A program made the position numbers and the translations under genes. Shown here in pieces: positions 17,348-25,756 of a stretch of 64,000 bases of DNA (its first letter is position 1; every line of letters begins with the position of its first letter). The notes under the pieces were generated by a model that was not told the DNA's origin, ran no database searches, and saw nothing but the letters and a program-made list of their open reading frames with translations. The stretch comes from Arthrobacter sp. Soil764 (GTDB lineage Bacteria > Actinomycetota > Actinomycetes > Actinomycetales > Micrococcaceae): positions 349,512 through 413,511 of the forward strand of contig NZ_LMSI01000001.1 of NCBI RefSeq assembly GCF_001428075.1. The letters are read 5' to 3'.

Positions 17348-17506
17348 TCAGGGCTTGACCTTGCTTCCCTTACGCAGCAGCGACAGCAGGGCCACGCCGA
17401 TGAGCGCGGTGCCCAGAGCGGTAAGAAGTGAAGAACCCACGTTCAGCCCTGTGTAGGCCAGGGCGGCAGCTCCGGTAGCGGGGATAGCGGTGGTCATTCC
17501 ATACAT
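17348..17506 (-). CDS. 52-residue membrane protein with LAxTG-type sorting motif
   Basis: The protein has LAYTG at residues 16-20, then one hydrophobic helix (about 24-44) and a basic tail (RKGSKVKP). This is the order of a cell-wall sorting signal of the LAxTG class recognised by class E sortases. There is no separate signal peptide and almost no mature domain. ATG at 17506 begins 2 bp after the glycosyltransferase stop, so it is coupled to that gene. It may instead be a small membrane partner of the polysaccharide synthase, as small subunits often accompany such enzymes. Confidence 0.6.
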   Translation of the reverse strand: MYGMTTAIPATGAAALAYTGLNVGSSLLTALGTALIGVALLSLLRKGSKVKP

Positions 17507-17508
17507 GT

Positions 17509-18633
17509 TCAGATGTCCTCTGCGGTGTATTGGGCTTCCCAACGGTCAATCCGCCGTCGGGTGATCTTGGTGGCCAGGACTGCGCACCAGGAGGCAAGGA
17601 ACCACCCGGACCGCAGCCACATGAACAATTCCTGGGGAAAGAAGGTGGCGGCCAGCAGGACGTCCTTCCAGTCCCGGTGTGGAATCCGCAACGCGCGTTT
17701 GATGTCCAGCGCGATGAAAAGGACGGGAACCAGCCACCAGAACAAGACGAACCTGAAGACGCCCAGGGCGAGCGAAAGGACCATGACGGCGATCCACAGG
17801 AACTTCAGGAAGACGCCCAGCAGGCCCATGGCCTGTTGCCCCCAGTCACGGAGGGTCAGCCGGTTGATGCCCAGGTCCAGGAGGTCCTCCACGGTTCCCA
17901 CCTGCCACTTCATCCGCTGGCCCCACAATGCCTTGATGGTCTTCATAGAGTCCGTGTAGGCGCGGACGTCGGGGGATACCTGGCAGACGTAGCCCAGTTC
18001 CCGGATCCGGTAGGTCAGTTCGAAGTCTTCCACCTGGGAGGTATAGACCCATGGGCCGTCCCGGTCGTCCCGGGCAGCGATCTGCCGCAGGACCGCGTTG
18101 TTGATGGCGCAGCCCGTTCCCGCCAGGACGCTGGTCTGCCGGCGGCGCAGGGCAGTGTCCGTCCAGGTGGCGAACTCGGCCTTTTGCAGCCGGCTGAGGA
18201 ATCCGGGGTCCTGCATGGTGAATTTCGACGACGATCCGCCCAGCCGTGCGGCCCGGCGCCCCAGGAATTCACGCTCCCACGCGGCCAGGGCGTTGGGTGG
18301 AAGGACGGTGTCCGCGTCCAGGCAGACCACCACGTCGGCGTCGTACGCGTGTTCGTTCCAGGCCCGGTTGAGTGCCTCGGACTTGCGGTGCTCCAGCCGC
18401 GGCAGCTCCATTACGGTGACGGGGTATTTCCGGGCTTCGCGGGCGGTGTCATCGGTGCAGCCATTGGGAATCACCACCACCAGGTCCGCCGGGCGCGACT
18501 GGAGCATCAGGCCATCAAGGGTGTCGCCGATCGAGCCCGCTTCGTTGTAGGCGGGAACCAGCACTACCAGCCGCAGGGAGTGTGCGGCAGCAGATTCGGT
18601 GCGGGCAGGGGCAGCGGACAAACGGGCAGGCAT
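17509..18633 (-). CDS. Membrane glycosyltransferase family 2 (processive polysaccharide synthase-like)
   Basis: A 374-residue enzyme. The GT-A domain has PAYNEAGSI at 27-35, a DAD at 106-108, the acceptor-side QVEDFELTYR, and a QRMKW variant of the QxxRW motif. Three to four membrane helices follow at the C-terminus. This is the layout of beta-glycan synthases such as PgaC/IcaA or hyaluronan synthases. With the secreted GH26 enzyme nearby it probably makes or modifies an extracellular polysaccharide. About 230 bp of leader upstream holds no recognised riboswitch. Confidence 0.85.
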   Translation of the reverse strand: MPARLSAAPARTESAAAHSLRLVVLVPAYNEAGSIGDTLDGLMLQSRPADLVVVIPNGCTDDTAREARKYPVTVMELPRLEHRKSEALNRAWNEHAYDADVVVCLDADTVLPPNALAAWEREFLGRRAARLGGSSSKFTMQDPGFLSRLQKAEFATWTDTALRRRQTSVLAGTGCAINNAVLRQIAARDDRDGPWVYTSQVEDFELTYRIRELGYVCQVSPDVRAYTDSMKTIKALWGQRMKWQVGTVEDLLDLGINRLTLRDWGQQAMGLLGVFLKFLWIAVMVLSLALGVFRFVLFWWLVPVLFIALDIKRALRIPHRDWKDVLLAATFFPQELFMWLRSGWFLASWCAVLATKITRRRIDRWEAQYTAEDI

Positions 18634-18922
18634 GGAGGGCTCCTAGTTTGGGTTGGTGGCCCCCCATTGGGCCGCACCCCATTCTTTAAGCGGCCACTCA
18701 ACTTTCGCCCCTGGGTTCCCTCAAGGTTCCATAAAGTATTTTTGCTGCCCCGCGGCTCGGTTGCAGGCTTTTGACCTGCGGAAACTTCCGTCGCGTCCGC
18801 CTCGGGCGCCCGCTGGCCGCGCCCTGATTGCCCTAACTGCATTTCTCGGGAGCTTGCCCCGGCATCGATAGTAAGTAAACTTACCAGTGGACGTAGTGTC
18901 CAGCAGTGTGGCGCTGCGTTCC

Positions 18923-19369
18923 TTACTTCTTGCCTGCCTTCAGGTCTTCTACCGCCTTGGCCACCCGGCGCGAACGGGTTTCCGGCGTCTTCGCTTCAGT
19001 GATCGGCTCCATGTAGCGGCGTTGGCTGCTGTAGTTCAGCGTGCCGTAGAAGGCCTTCGCGGCCGGTTCGGCTTCCATGGCACTGGCCAGGTCATCCGGC
19101 ACCTCAATGACCCGTGGTTCGGTGTCCACCTTCAGTTCCACCTCTACGGTGTCGCCGGCTGACACTCCCGTCAGTTCACGGTTCGCCGCGCTCACGCTGA
19201 CCATGTTCCTGCCGCCCATCACCGCGATGCTGCTGCGGTAGCTTTCGCCGTTTATGGTAACCACCACCGGCGGCCGCCGTCCGGCATCAAGTGCAGTAAC
19301 GATCTCCTCCGGGACCTCGATGCCTGTCTTGTTGCCGCTGCCCTGGATGGTGGTGGTGGTGAATTTCAT
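18923..19369 (-). CDS. DUF1905/YdeI (OmpD-associated)-type protein
   Basis: A 148-residue protein. The N-terminal part (about 1-85) resembles the DUF1905 beta domain (TGIEVPEEIV, VSVSAANRELTGVSAGDTVEV). The C-terminal part (about 90-148) resembles the YdeI/OmpD-associated domain, with VPDDLASAMEAEPAAKAFYGTLNYSSQRRY and a basic end. Molecular function is unknown; YdeI-type proteins have been linked to peptide resistance in enterobacteria. ATG at 19369 is used; GTG at 19375 is an alternative. Confidence 0.8.
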   Translation of the reverse strand: MKFTTTTIQGSGNKTGIEVPEEIVTALDAGRRPPVVVTINGESYRSSIAVMGGRNMVSVSAANRELTGVSAGDTVEVELKVDTEPRVIEVPDDLASAMEAEPAAKAFYGTLNYSSQRRYMEPITEAKTPETRSRRVAKAVEDLKAGKK

Positions 19370-19440
19370 CCTCACAGTATGTATTCCATCCCGTCATCGC
19401 GCATCGGGCCGGATCGTGCAGTTCTCAGTGCTCGACGCAG

Positions 19441-19479
19441 AAAAGCCCCTGGCCCAGCATGATGCTGGGCCAGGGGCTT
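19441..19479 (-). terminator. Strong rho-independent terminator
   Basis: An 18-bp perfect inverted repeat, from AAGCCCCTGG onward, with one central base. On the minus strand it is followed by TTTT. It terminates the 68-residue protein gene at 19504-19710. Confidence 0.85.
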
Positions 19480-19503
19480 CCATGCGTGCGTCAACACATG
19501 CCG

Positions 19504-19710
19504 CTACTCCGCGAGCTTGGCGACGGCGTGCGCCCAAAGGAAGAACTTGTTGGTGCCGAGATCCTTGACGGTCTTAATGTTCAAGGCCTCTTTGAGCTTC
19601 TGGGCGTCGCTTTCTGAAAGTCCCTTCAACGCCTCCACCGGCGCTTTGGCAAGATCGTCGATGCCCTTGTCGAGGTATTCCTTGTCGAACTTCGCGTTGA
19701 TTCCAGCCAT
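19504..19710 (-). CDS. Small conserved-type helical protein
   Basis: A 68-residue Lys/Ala-rich protein with a YLDKGIDDLAKAPVEALKGLSESDAQKLKEALNI-like helical pattern reminiscent of a helix-hairpin-helix or SAM-like fold. Codon use and a perfect GGAGGA site before ATG at 19710 support expression, as does the dedicated terminator. Function is not recognised. Confidence 0.75.
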   Translation of the reverse strand: MAGINAKFDKEYLDKGIDDLAKAPVEALKGLSESDAQKLKEALNIKTVKDLGTNKFFLWAHAVAKLAE

Positions 19711-19778
19711 ACTGTCCTCCTGGTGCTCGGTTGGGCGTCACTGTGCCGTGAGGCACATTCGCCATTGAACCACGCTGT

Positions 19779-19796
19779 CGCCGGGAGGTCCCGGCG
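19779..19796 (-). terminator. Short hairpin after the Ig-repeat protein gene
   Basis: An 8-bp stem, CGCCGGGA with TCCCGGCG, lies 25 bp downstream of the Ig-repeat gene stop. There is no clear T-tract. Confidence 0.35.
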
Positions 19797-19820
19797 AAAC
19801 GCGCGGTCTTGGAGTCGTCG

Positions 19821-21950
19821 CTAACCCAAACCCGACTTCGCCGTAATGGGCGCGGTGAACGAAGCAGCCGCGATCAGGTTTCCTGCCGCATCGGTAACCG
19901 TCTGCGGCGGGAAGTACGTCGGCTGTCCTGTGGCGACCCCTGAGTTCAGGGTGCCGGCACCCGAACTGCCGTTCGGTGCGTTGCCAAACGTGACAACAAG
20001 CGCATTGTTCGTGGAGTCCCAAATGACGCTGGAAGCTGTTCCCTGGGCTCCGAAGGTGGCATTGGCACCGGACAGATAGTTGCCACCCAGAGTGACCGTG
20101 CCGAGCGTGCAGCCGCTGAATGCAAGGTTCAATGTGTCATTGGTTCCGGTGTCAGAAATCGTCGCTGTGCCAGTCAGGGAGGTCCCGGTCCAGCTGGAGC
20201 AAAATTTGGTCAGATCCAGCTTTTCCGAGTAGGTGAGGGTAACGGTGTCCCCGGGATCGGCGGAGGCCTTGCTGGTGTTGGTTGAGCCGCCGTTAGTCAG
20301 CTTCACTCCGGTAACGGTCGGCGCCGCCGTGTCCTTTGTCGTCGTAGCCGCGGCAGTGGCCGTGCCCGTATTGCCTGCCGCGTCGGTGGCGGAGGCTGTG
20401 AAGGTCAGGGTGCCCTCTTTCAAACTGGAGAGGTCCATCGTCGTCGACCAGGAGGCACCGGAAGGCGTGATTGTTTTGGTCAGGGGGTTGAACGCAACGT
20501 CACGGACGGTGATGTTGACGGGGAGTCCCGCATCACCCGTTCCATTGATCAGGACCGAGGTGGCGGTGCTGCTGTTGACGAACATCGGGGCCGTGATGGT
20601 CAGAACCGGGGCCACCGTGTCTTTTGTGTCGGAGGCTGTGACGGTCGCGCTGGTGTTGCCGGCGGCGTCCTTGACGGTCACGTTGTAGGTGATCGTCCCA
20701 TCTTTGAGGGAGCCGAGGTCCAGGTTCAGCGACCAGGAGCCGCCGTTAGCAGCCGCAGTGCCCGTCACCGGAGCGGCGGACCCCGGGCTCGTGGCCGTAA
20801 CGGTCACGGACGCCCCGGCTTCGGCACTACCCGAAACAAGAACTGCAGCAACACTTCCGCTGGTCACGTACGACGGCACGTTCAAGCCCTGCGCCGGGGC
20901 CGGAGCGACGGTGTCTTTTGTGCCTGTGGCCGTCCCTCTGGCGCCCGTGTTGCCAGCCGGGTCAGTGGCGGTGGCCGTGTAGGTGACCGTGCCCTGGTCC
21001 AGGCTGCTCACGTCGGGGCTGGCGGACCAGGCTCCCGTGTCGGCGGCGGTGGCTGTTGTGGTGACGGAGTGGGCGGCGCCCGCGTCACTGGTAACGAGGG
21101 TGATCCTGGCACCGGCTTCCGCCGTTCCCGTGACCGGAACTGCGGCGACATTGGCGGAGTTCACGTAGGCCGGAATGGTGAGTGAGGGCACGGCCGGGGC
21201 CTGACTGTCGATCCACACCGCCTGCGTCTGTGCCGCGCTGGCGTTGCCGGCCTTGTCCGTGGCGAAGTAGGAGATGGTGTGCGTCCAGTCGCCCGTGACG
21301 GAAATGGTCGCAGCGGCGCCATTCACGGTCTGCTTCGCGCCGCCGTCGACCGAGTAGGTAATGGAGGCGACGCCCGAACCGGCCGGTCCGTCGTCGGCAG
21401 TGATGGTCACCGTGACCGGGCTGGTGGTGTTCCAGCCTGCAGCGTTCGGGGTGGGCGACAGGCTGGAGACCGAGGCTACCGGGGCGGTGGAGTCACTGCT
21501 GACGCCGGTGCTGCGCGGGCTCTCGGCGCCGGTCCAGAGCGCGATGGTGGGGGTGACGGTGTAGTACCAGATGCCCCCGGGGACGTTCTGTTCCGTGCAG
21601 GTCAGCGTGGTGACCGTCCCTGCGCACCCGCCTGTCGCCTGCGTTCCGGTGCCACCCGTGGCAGCCGCGTACCTGGTGACCGTGTAGCCCGTGGCCGCAC
21701 GGCCGTTCACGGTGGTGCCGGCTGCCCAGCTGACGCTGAGTGAGGCGCCGTTGGCCGTGACGGCGGGCTTTGCTCCCGGGGACAGGGCGTCCGCCGCGGC
21801 CGCGGCATTGTTGCTGCTGGTGGTGGAGGCCCAGAAGCCGTAGGCGGCGGTGGACGTGCCGAGCAGGAGCAGGACCGCCGTGACAATCCACGCCAGCCGT
21901 CCTGAAGGGAGGCGGAGGCCGAACGGCATCTTCCGGATGGCGATGCTCAT
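19821..21950 (-). CDS. Large Ig-like repeat surface protein with alternate-type signal peptide
   Basis: A 709-residue Thr/Ala/Gly-rich exported protein. After a hydrophobic segment (about 20-40) the signal region ends with STAAYGFWASTTS, matching the [A/Y]-x-W motif of SipW-dependent signal peptides. The body has a fibronectin III-like domain (about 60-150) and then several bacterial Ig-like units of about 95 residues with KDTVAP or DSQAPAVP linkers and YxxTxxDxAGNxS cores. The C-terminal domain has TLTYSEKLDLTKF and VTDAAGN, seen in secreted adhesin-like proteins. It overlaps the upstream gene by 4 bp. Likely a fibrous matrix or adhesion protein. Confidence 0.8.
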   Translation of the reverse strand: MSIAIRKMPFGLRLPSGRLAWIVTAVLLLLGTSTAAYGFWASTTSSNNAAAAADALSPGAKPAVTANGASLSVSWAAGTTVNGRAATGYTVTRYAAATGGTGTQATGGCAGTVTTLTCTEQNVPGGIWYYTVTPTIALWTGAESPRSTGVSSDSTAPVASVSSLSPTPNAAGWNTTSPVTVTITADDGPAGSGVASITYSVDGGAKQTVNGAAATISVTGDWTHTISYFATDKAGNASAAQTQAVWIDSQAPAVPSLTIPAYVNSANVAAVPVTGTAEAGARITLVTSDAGAAHSVTTTATAADTGAWSASPDVSSLDQGTVTYTATATDPAGNTGARGTATGTKDTVAPAPAQGLNVPSYVTSGSVAAVLVSGSAEAGASVTVTATSPGSAAPVTGTAAANGGSWSLNLDLGSLKDGTITYNVTVKDAAGNTSATVTASDTKDTVAPVLTITAPMFVNSSTATSVLINGTGDAGLPVNITVRDVAFNPLTKTITPSGASWSTTMDLSSLKEGTLTFTASATDAAGNTGTATAAATTTKDTAAPTVTGVKLTNGGSTNTSKASADPGDTVTLTYSEKLDLTKFCSSWTGTSLTGTATISDTGTNDTLNLAFSGCTLGTVTLGGNYLSGANATFGAQGTASSVIWDSTNNALVVTFGNAPNGSSGAGTLNSGVATGQPTYFPPQTVTDAAGNLIAAASFTAPITAKSGLG

Positions 21951-22450
21951 TTGCGCACCTCCGCTGTGACGGGAAGGTGGAAGGTGGCGCCCTGGCAGGC
22001 TGGGAGTGAGGTGGTATCCATGGCGGCCGATCCTGGAAGGGTGAGCAAGGTGGACGAGTTTGCCGGAATGAACGTAGCCGGGGACAGTGGCGCGGCGGTT
22101 CCGGTGAAGCTGACCCCAGTGGTGGTGCAGCCGGAATGTGCGGTGTCCGCCGTGGCGGGCGCGTTGGCGGTGACGCTGTAGACCTGCACGGAGTAGGGAT
22201 TGGGGTTGGTGAGGCGGAGTACGACGTCGGCAGTGCCGCCGGGAACGAGCGCCGTCTTCGGGCCGTCCCCGGCTACGAGCGCGTCCACGGTGACGGCCTG
22301 CATGCTGCCGGCGGCTGCAGATCCTGTGCCCGTTCCGCCTGCGGTCCAGAAGGCGTAGGCGCTTCCGGCGCCTGCGGCCATCAGTGTTCCCGCGAGGGCC
22401 GCTGCCTTGAGGGCACGTCCGGCCCTGGCAGTCCTGGTGCTGGTGGTCAT
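21947..22450 (-). CDS. Alternate-type (SipW-dependent) signal peptide protein
   Basis: A 167-residue exported protein whose signal ends AGSAYAFWTAGG, with the Y-A-F-W pattern typical of TasA/camelysin-like precursors. The mature part is a beta domain (VLRLTNPNPYSVQVYSV) with Cys pairs (SGCTTT, LPACQG). ATG at 22450 follows AGGGGAA and starts 1 bp after the upstream stop. It sits between two larger secreted proteins in one operon and may be a fibre subunit or cap. Confidence 0.75.
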   Translation of the reverse strand: MTTSTRTARAGRALKAAALAGTLMAAGAGSAYAFWTAGGTGTGSAAAGSMQAVTVDALVAGDGPKTALVPGGTADVVLRLTNPNPYSVQVYSVTANAPATADTAHSGCTTTGVSFTGTAAPLSPATFIPANSSTLLTLPGSAAMDTTSLPACQGATFHLPVTAEVRK

Positions 22451-22451
22451 C

Positions 22452-23588
22452 TCAGTTCCCCTGTCCTGATCCCGAGTACGCCAGCTGGAGGGTGGCACCC
22501 TTGCAGCCGTCCTGGTTGGCGGACGTGTCCAGCATTCCCACCTTGGGCCACGCAGTCTGTGTGACGCGGAGGCCGGAAAGGGAACTGCTGCCGGCCGGCA
22601 CTGCCAGTGGGTAGGGGCCGCTGTACTGGGTGATGTTGAAGTCCGCCGTGGTGCAGGGGAGGTTCCTGGCCGCGGCGCCCGCACTGCGGGTGACTCCAGC
22701 CACCGCCACCGAGATGTTGGTCAGTGCCAACGCCTTGTTGTTGGGGTTGTTGATCTGCAGGTCCAAGCCGGCCGACGTGCCGGGGGAGAGGGTTTCGGGG
22801 ACGTTGCCGGAGAGGACGAACTGCTTGATGGTGGCATCCAGGACCAGCTGCACGTTCGCGTAGGCGTACTGTGACTTCCCGCCGGAGTCCTTGCCAGTGC
22901 CCACGAGGTACAGGCTGTAGCTTCCGGTGGGGGACGCGGCCGTGGTTGCCACCTGCAGTGTGGTGGAGGTGCCGGTCACCGGATTGGGCGAGAACGATGC
23001 CGTGGCACCGGATGGAAGTCCGCCCAGTATGCTGAAGGTGACCGGACCGGAGAGGTTGTTCCGGGTGAGCTGCAGGGTATATACGGCCGTTGCGCCGGGC
23101 GGAACCGTGAGGGAGTCCGGGGAGGCGGCGACTGAGATCGCCGAGGAGATCTTGTAATTGACGGTGAGGCCGGCGGTGACGCTGCCGGAGACCTTGCCGC
23201 TGGTGCCGGTGATGGTCAGGGAGTTGGTGCCCGCAGGGGTGGTGGTGGCGCTGGAGACGTTCAGGGTTGAGGTTGCGGTGCTTCCGGAGTTAAGGGTGAC
23301 GGACGACGGCGTGAAGGCACCTGCCGCTCCGGCCGGAAGTCCCGCGGTGGCCAGGTTGACGTTGCCGCTGAAGCCTCCGGTGGACGTCACCGTCACCGTA
23401 TAGGCGGCGGACTGGCCCTGCTGGACGGACTGGCTGGCGGGGGAGACCTGCATGGTGATGCCCGGCTTGGGATTGCTGGCCGCCGCGATCAGTGCTCCGG
23501 CGCTGGCCAGCACCAGCAGCAGCGCCACCAACGCGGCCTTGATACCGGTCCGCTTACCGCGCCGCGGATGTCCGTCCTGTTTGTGCAC
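22452..23588 (-). CDS. Secreted Ig-like domain protein
   Basis: A 378-residue exported protein with a basic N-terminus (KQDGHPRRGKRTGIK), one hydrophobic helix at about 17-37, and three beta domains. The first two contain GFSGNVNLATAGLPAGA and NNLSGPVTFSILGGLPSGATASFSPNPV, a repeat common in bacterial Ig-like/invasin-type surface proteins. The C-terminal third carries two Cys pairs and the ending DGCKGATLQLAY, similar to the end of the 24119 gene product (DACKGATITVTV). It lacks the Trp motif of its neighbours and starts a three-gene operon. Confidence 0.72.
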   Translation of the reverse strand: MHKQDGHPRRGKRTGIKAALVALLLVLASAGALIAAASNPKPGITMQVSPASQSVQQGQSAAYTVTVTSTGGFSGNVNLATAGLPAGAAGAFTPSSVTLNSGSTATSTLNVSSATTTPAGTNSLTITGTSGKVSGSVTAGLTVNYKISSAISVAASPDSLTVPPGATAVYTLQLTRNNLSGPVTFSILGGLPSGATASFSPNPVTGTSTTLQVATTAASPTGSYSLYLVGTGKDSGGKSQYAYANVQLVLDATIKQFVLSGNVPETLSPGTSAGLDLQINNPNNKALALTNISVAVAGVTRSAGAAARNLPCTTADFNITQYSGPYPLAVPAGSSSLSGLRVTQTAWPKVGMLDTSANQDGCKGATLQLAYSGSGQGN

Positions 23589-23620
23589 CCCGTGCCCCTT
23601 CCACTTTGGTGCGATTGACG

Positions 23621-23659
23621 GCGGGCCGGGGACGGGGTTTTCACCCGTCCCCGGCCCGC
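23621..23659 (-). terminator. Strong hairpin separating two surface-protein units
   Basis: A perfect 16-bp GC stem (GCGGGCCGGGGACGGG and complement) with a 7-nt loop sits between the gene ending at 23667 and the operon starting at 23588. It probably ends most transcription of the upstream gene. Confidence 0.7.
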
Positions 23660-23666
23660 TCGTTTG

Positions 23667-24119
23667 TTAGTTGCTGCCGACGGTTACCGTGATGGTGGCG
23701 CCCTTGCAGGCGTCCTGGTTGATGGCAGGGTCGTCATTAAGGGTCAGGGTTCCGACGCCCAGATTCGTGGTAGCCCCAGCAAGCACAGAGGTAGGGCCAA
23801 CGGGAACGGTAGCCTCGAACCATCCGGGCTTGCAGCCGGCGTCGCTGGTCGTGACTACGGGGTTGATCAGAGTAACCTGCGTGTCGCTGGCGTTCGGGTT
23901 GGTAGCCGAGTACGTGATCTTCTGCGGCGTCCCCGGGGCAACACCTGGATCCACCGTCACGCTGATGGAGACCGGGTCCGTCCCGGCCGCAGCCTTGGCC
24001 GAGCCGTTGCCCGAGCCCGTGGTGCTCCAGTAGGCGTAGGCGGCGCCGCCGCCGACGGCCACCAGAGCAGCGGAAGCGGCAACAGCGGCGATCTTGTTCT
24101 TCTTGGTCATTGGGCGCAT
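23667..24119 (-). CDS. Alternate-type (SipW-dependent) signal peptide protein
   Basis: A 150-residue exported protein. The signal MRPMTKKNKIAAVAASA runs to GGAAYAYWSTTGSG, giving the Y-A-Y-W motif. The mature part is a single beta sandwich with two Cys (DAGCKPGW and DACKGAT). ATG at 24119 follows AGGAG by 7 nt. It resembles the 21947-22450 product in size and layout and could be the main subunit, being the first gene of the locus with its own terminator. Confidence 0.75.
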   Translation of the reverse strand: MRPMTKKNKIAAVAASAALVAVGGGAAYAYWSTTGSGNGSAKAAAGTDPVSISVTVDPGVAPGTPQKITYSATNPNASDTQVTLINPVVTTSDAGCKPGWFEATVPVGPTSVLAGATTNLGVGTLTLNDDPAINQDACKGATITVTVGSN

Positions 24120-24705
24120 GGAAAGACTCCTAGTAAGTGTGATTGAGAACCCGTTCCCCCATGAGCGGCCCCATCCAGGTGCCTTTCGGTGGATCGATGA
24201 CCCAATACTCGCCGGACCGAAATAGGCACAACAACACGTACTGCTACCCGTCTTTCCAGGCACTTGCGATATCCACTACTTGGATGACCCTGCCATTACT
24301 CGCAACTGTGCCGTGGCCTTGACCTGCAGAAATTGCCGTGGAGCCCGAGAACTCAGGGCAGGGGACGCATAACGAGTAGCGCCTGGAAATAGGCCAGAAA
24401 ACGCCGCTGACCTCGCTCGCGAGCGTTCACATGTGGAGGATTAGCGAGAGTCTACTTCTTCAAAAACCAGGAACTGTCGTCGTCGCTCGCGTGACCGGAA
24501 TTCGACTCCGATCTTCTGCCACGGACCTGCCTTGCCGCGGTTGCACCAGCCAGTGCCGGGCTTATGGCTTAGTCCTGACGCGCAGAGCTTATATCCCCCA
24601 ATATCCTGCCGCGCACCCCCATTTGCTGTCCTTTTATCTAGCTCCCGAAACCGCGTCGGGTGCATAGTGGTTCTAGCCGGGGGCACTAGGAGTTAGGAGT
24701 GCTTG
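24120..24705. other. 586-bp intergenic region with Lrp-gene remnant
   Basis: No full gene is supported. The left part should hold the promoter of the gene starting at 24119. From 24441 the DNA matches the last 37 bp of the Lrp gene at 25777, then changes to lower-GC sequence that continues into the two ORFs downstream. AGGAG at 24695 serves the ORF at 24706. Confidence 0.6.
24441..24478 (-). repeat. Orphan 3' tail of an Lrp-type gene
   Basis: On the minus strand this segment encodes FLVFEEVDSR plus stop, against FLVFEDVDTR plus stop at the end of the intact Lrp gene (25777-25813). By hand count 32 of about 38 bases match, and similarity stops right after. It is either a decayed second copy or an attachment-site-like duplication of the gene end. 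Confidence 0.65.
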
Positions 24706-25389
24706 GTGGGGGACGAAGAGCAGCGCCGCAAAGCAGTCTCGGCAGTGCTGGATAACGGAATGACGCAGGTATCCGTTTCCAAGCAACACGGCATCACGCT
24801 TCACCGTTTGCGCGTATGGCTCGCGGAGGAGCGAGCCCGCCGGGCGCATCTTGCAGATGTGGAACGCTATCGTGCCAGGGAATCTACCGAGGCGCGGCTC
24901 CAGCGCCTGACGGCCGAGTGGGCGCAACACGAGGTCCAGCCCGGGCAAATCTCGGAAGGGCTAAAGAAGGCGGCCAAGGTGCACGTCTTCTTCGACTACA
25001 TCATTGGCGGCCCAATTTTGGTGATTGCCGCCATCCTTGGCCTATTGCTTTCGCTTTTTTCTGTGCTGATTATTCTCGACTTCTTCAAGCTAGCCATGAA
25101 CGGCTGGTATGCCGCAGCCATGTCCCTCTTCGCCGGTTTAGCTGACCTGCTGCTCGTCGTAAGCATTTGGTCTCTTGCCCAGTATTTCAAGGGCTTAATC
25201 TTCAGGTCTTTCGCGCCCTTCTCATATGCAGTGTTCAATCTCCAGCAAGCTTGGCTGCTGTTGGAGAAGCGCCAAGAGGCGCTCTTTGCCGCGCCCAGCA
25301 GTGAGCAGGACAAAATTGACCGGCATACGATTACCAAGGGGATAGGCAGGGCCGTCCATGTTCTGGACGCAACGCGCGTCGGGGCGTGA
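24706..25389 (+). CDS. Membrane protein with N-terminal HTH-like segment, unknown function
   Basis: A 227-residue protein. Residues about 5-45 (RRKAVSAVLDNGMTQVSVSK...HGITLHRLRVWL) look like a homeodomain-type HTH of transposase or terminase small-subunit type. A charged helix follows, then two hydrophobic helices at roughly 105-130 and 140-165, and a charged C-terminus. GTG at 24706 lies 6 nt after AGGAG. Composition is clearly AT-richer than neighbours, suggesting recent acquisition. No family is recognised. Confidence 0.6.
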   Translation: MGDEEQRRKAVSAVLDNGMTQVSVSKQHGITLHRLRVWLAEERARRAHLADVERYRARESTEARLQRLTAEWAQHEVQPGQISEGLKKAAKVHVFFDYIIGGPILVIAAILGLLLSLFSVLIILDFFKLAMNGWYAAAMSLFAGLADLLLVVSIWSLAQYFKGLIFRSFAPFSYAVFNLQQAWLLLEKRQEALFAAPSSEQDKIDRHTITKGIGRAVHVLDATRVGA

Positions 25390-25756
25390 CCACGGCTCGC
25401 GGATCAGCAGACGCAACGAGCGAAACGCCCGCCGAAAGGTTGCTGCCTATGTTGCCAAAGCGGAGGAACTGCTGTGGGACAAAGGGCGTCCTGGTCGACT
25501 GCAGGCGATCGACGTACTGCAGATTGCTGCCTATGAAACCGTGCTGCGGAAGTGGACCCTGCACGATTTTAATGAGGTTGCCGATCCTGAGCCCATCTCA
25601 GTTTGGCGGCGACGGATCTCGCCATTGCTGAAAGGAGCAGCCGCATTTGGTGGAGCGCTCGGACCTATTGCATGGCAGGTTTTCGGTGCAGAGGATCAAA
25701 GCCCAGGTCACTTCATTCGCGTGTACCTTCAGAGCCGCGGCTTACTGGATCAGTAG
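25358..25756 (+). CDS. Hypothetical protein overlapping the preceding gene in another frame
   Basis: A 132-residue frame starting 32 bp inside the previous gene, with no ribosome site. The product is basic at first (NERNARRKVAAYVAKAEELLW) and ends with a GAAAFGGALGPIAWQVF stretch. Coding-like composition continues smoothly across the junction, so the two frames may be halves of one gene broken by a frameshift. Function unknown. Confidence 0.45.
   Translation: MFWTQRASGRDHGSRISRRNERNARRKVAAYVAKAEELLWDKGRPGRLQAIDVLQIAAYETVLRKWTLHDFNEVADPEPISVWRRRISPLLKGAAAFGGALGPIAWQVFGAEDQSPGHFIRVYLQSRGLLDQ

Noticed and set aside
18634-18900. Riboswitch in the glycosyltransferase leader
   Set aside because: The 230-bp leader was compared by eye with c-di-GMP, c-di-AMP and other known motifs without a convincing match.
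24706-24830. Transposase or insertion sequence
   Set aside because: Only an HTH-like N-terminus is seen. There is no catalytic domain and no terminal inverted repeats, and the rest is a membrane protein.
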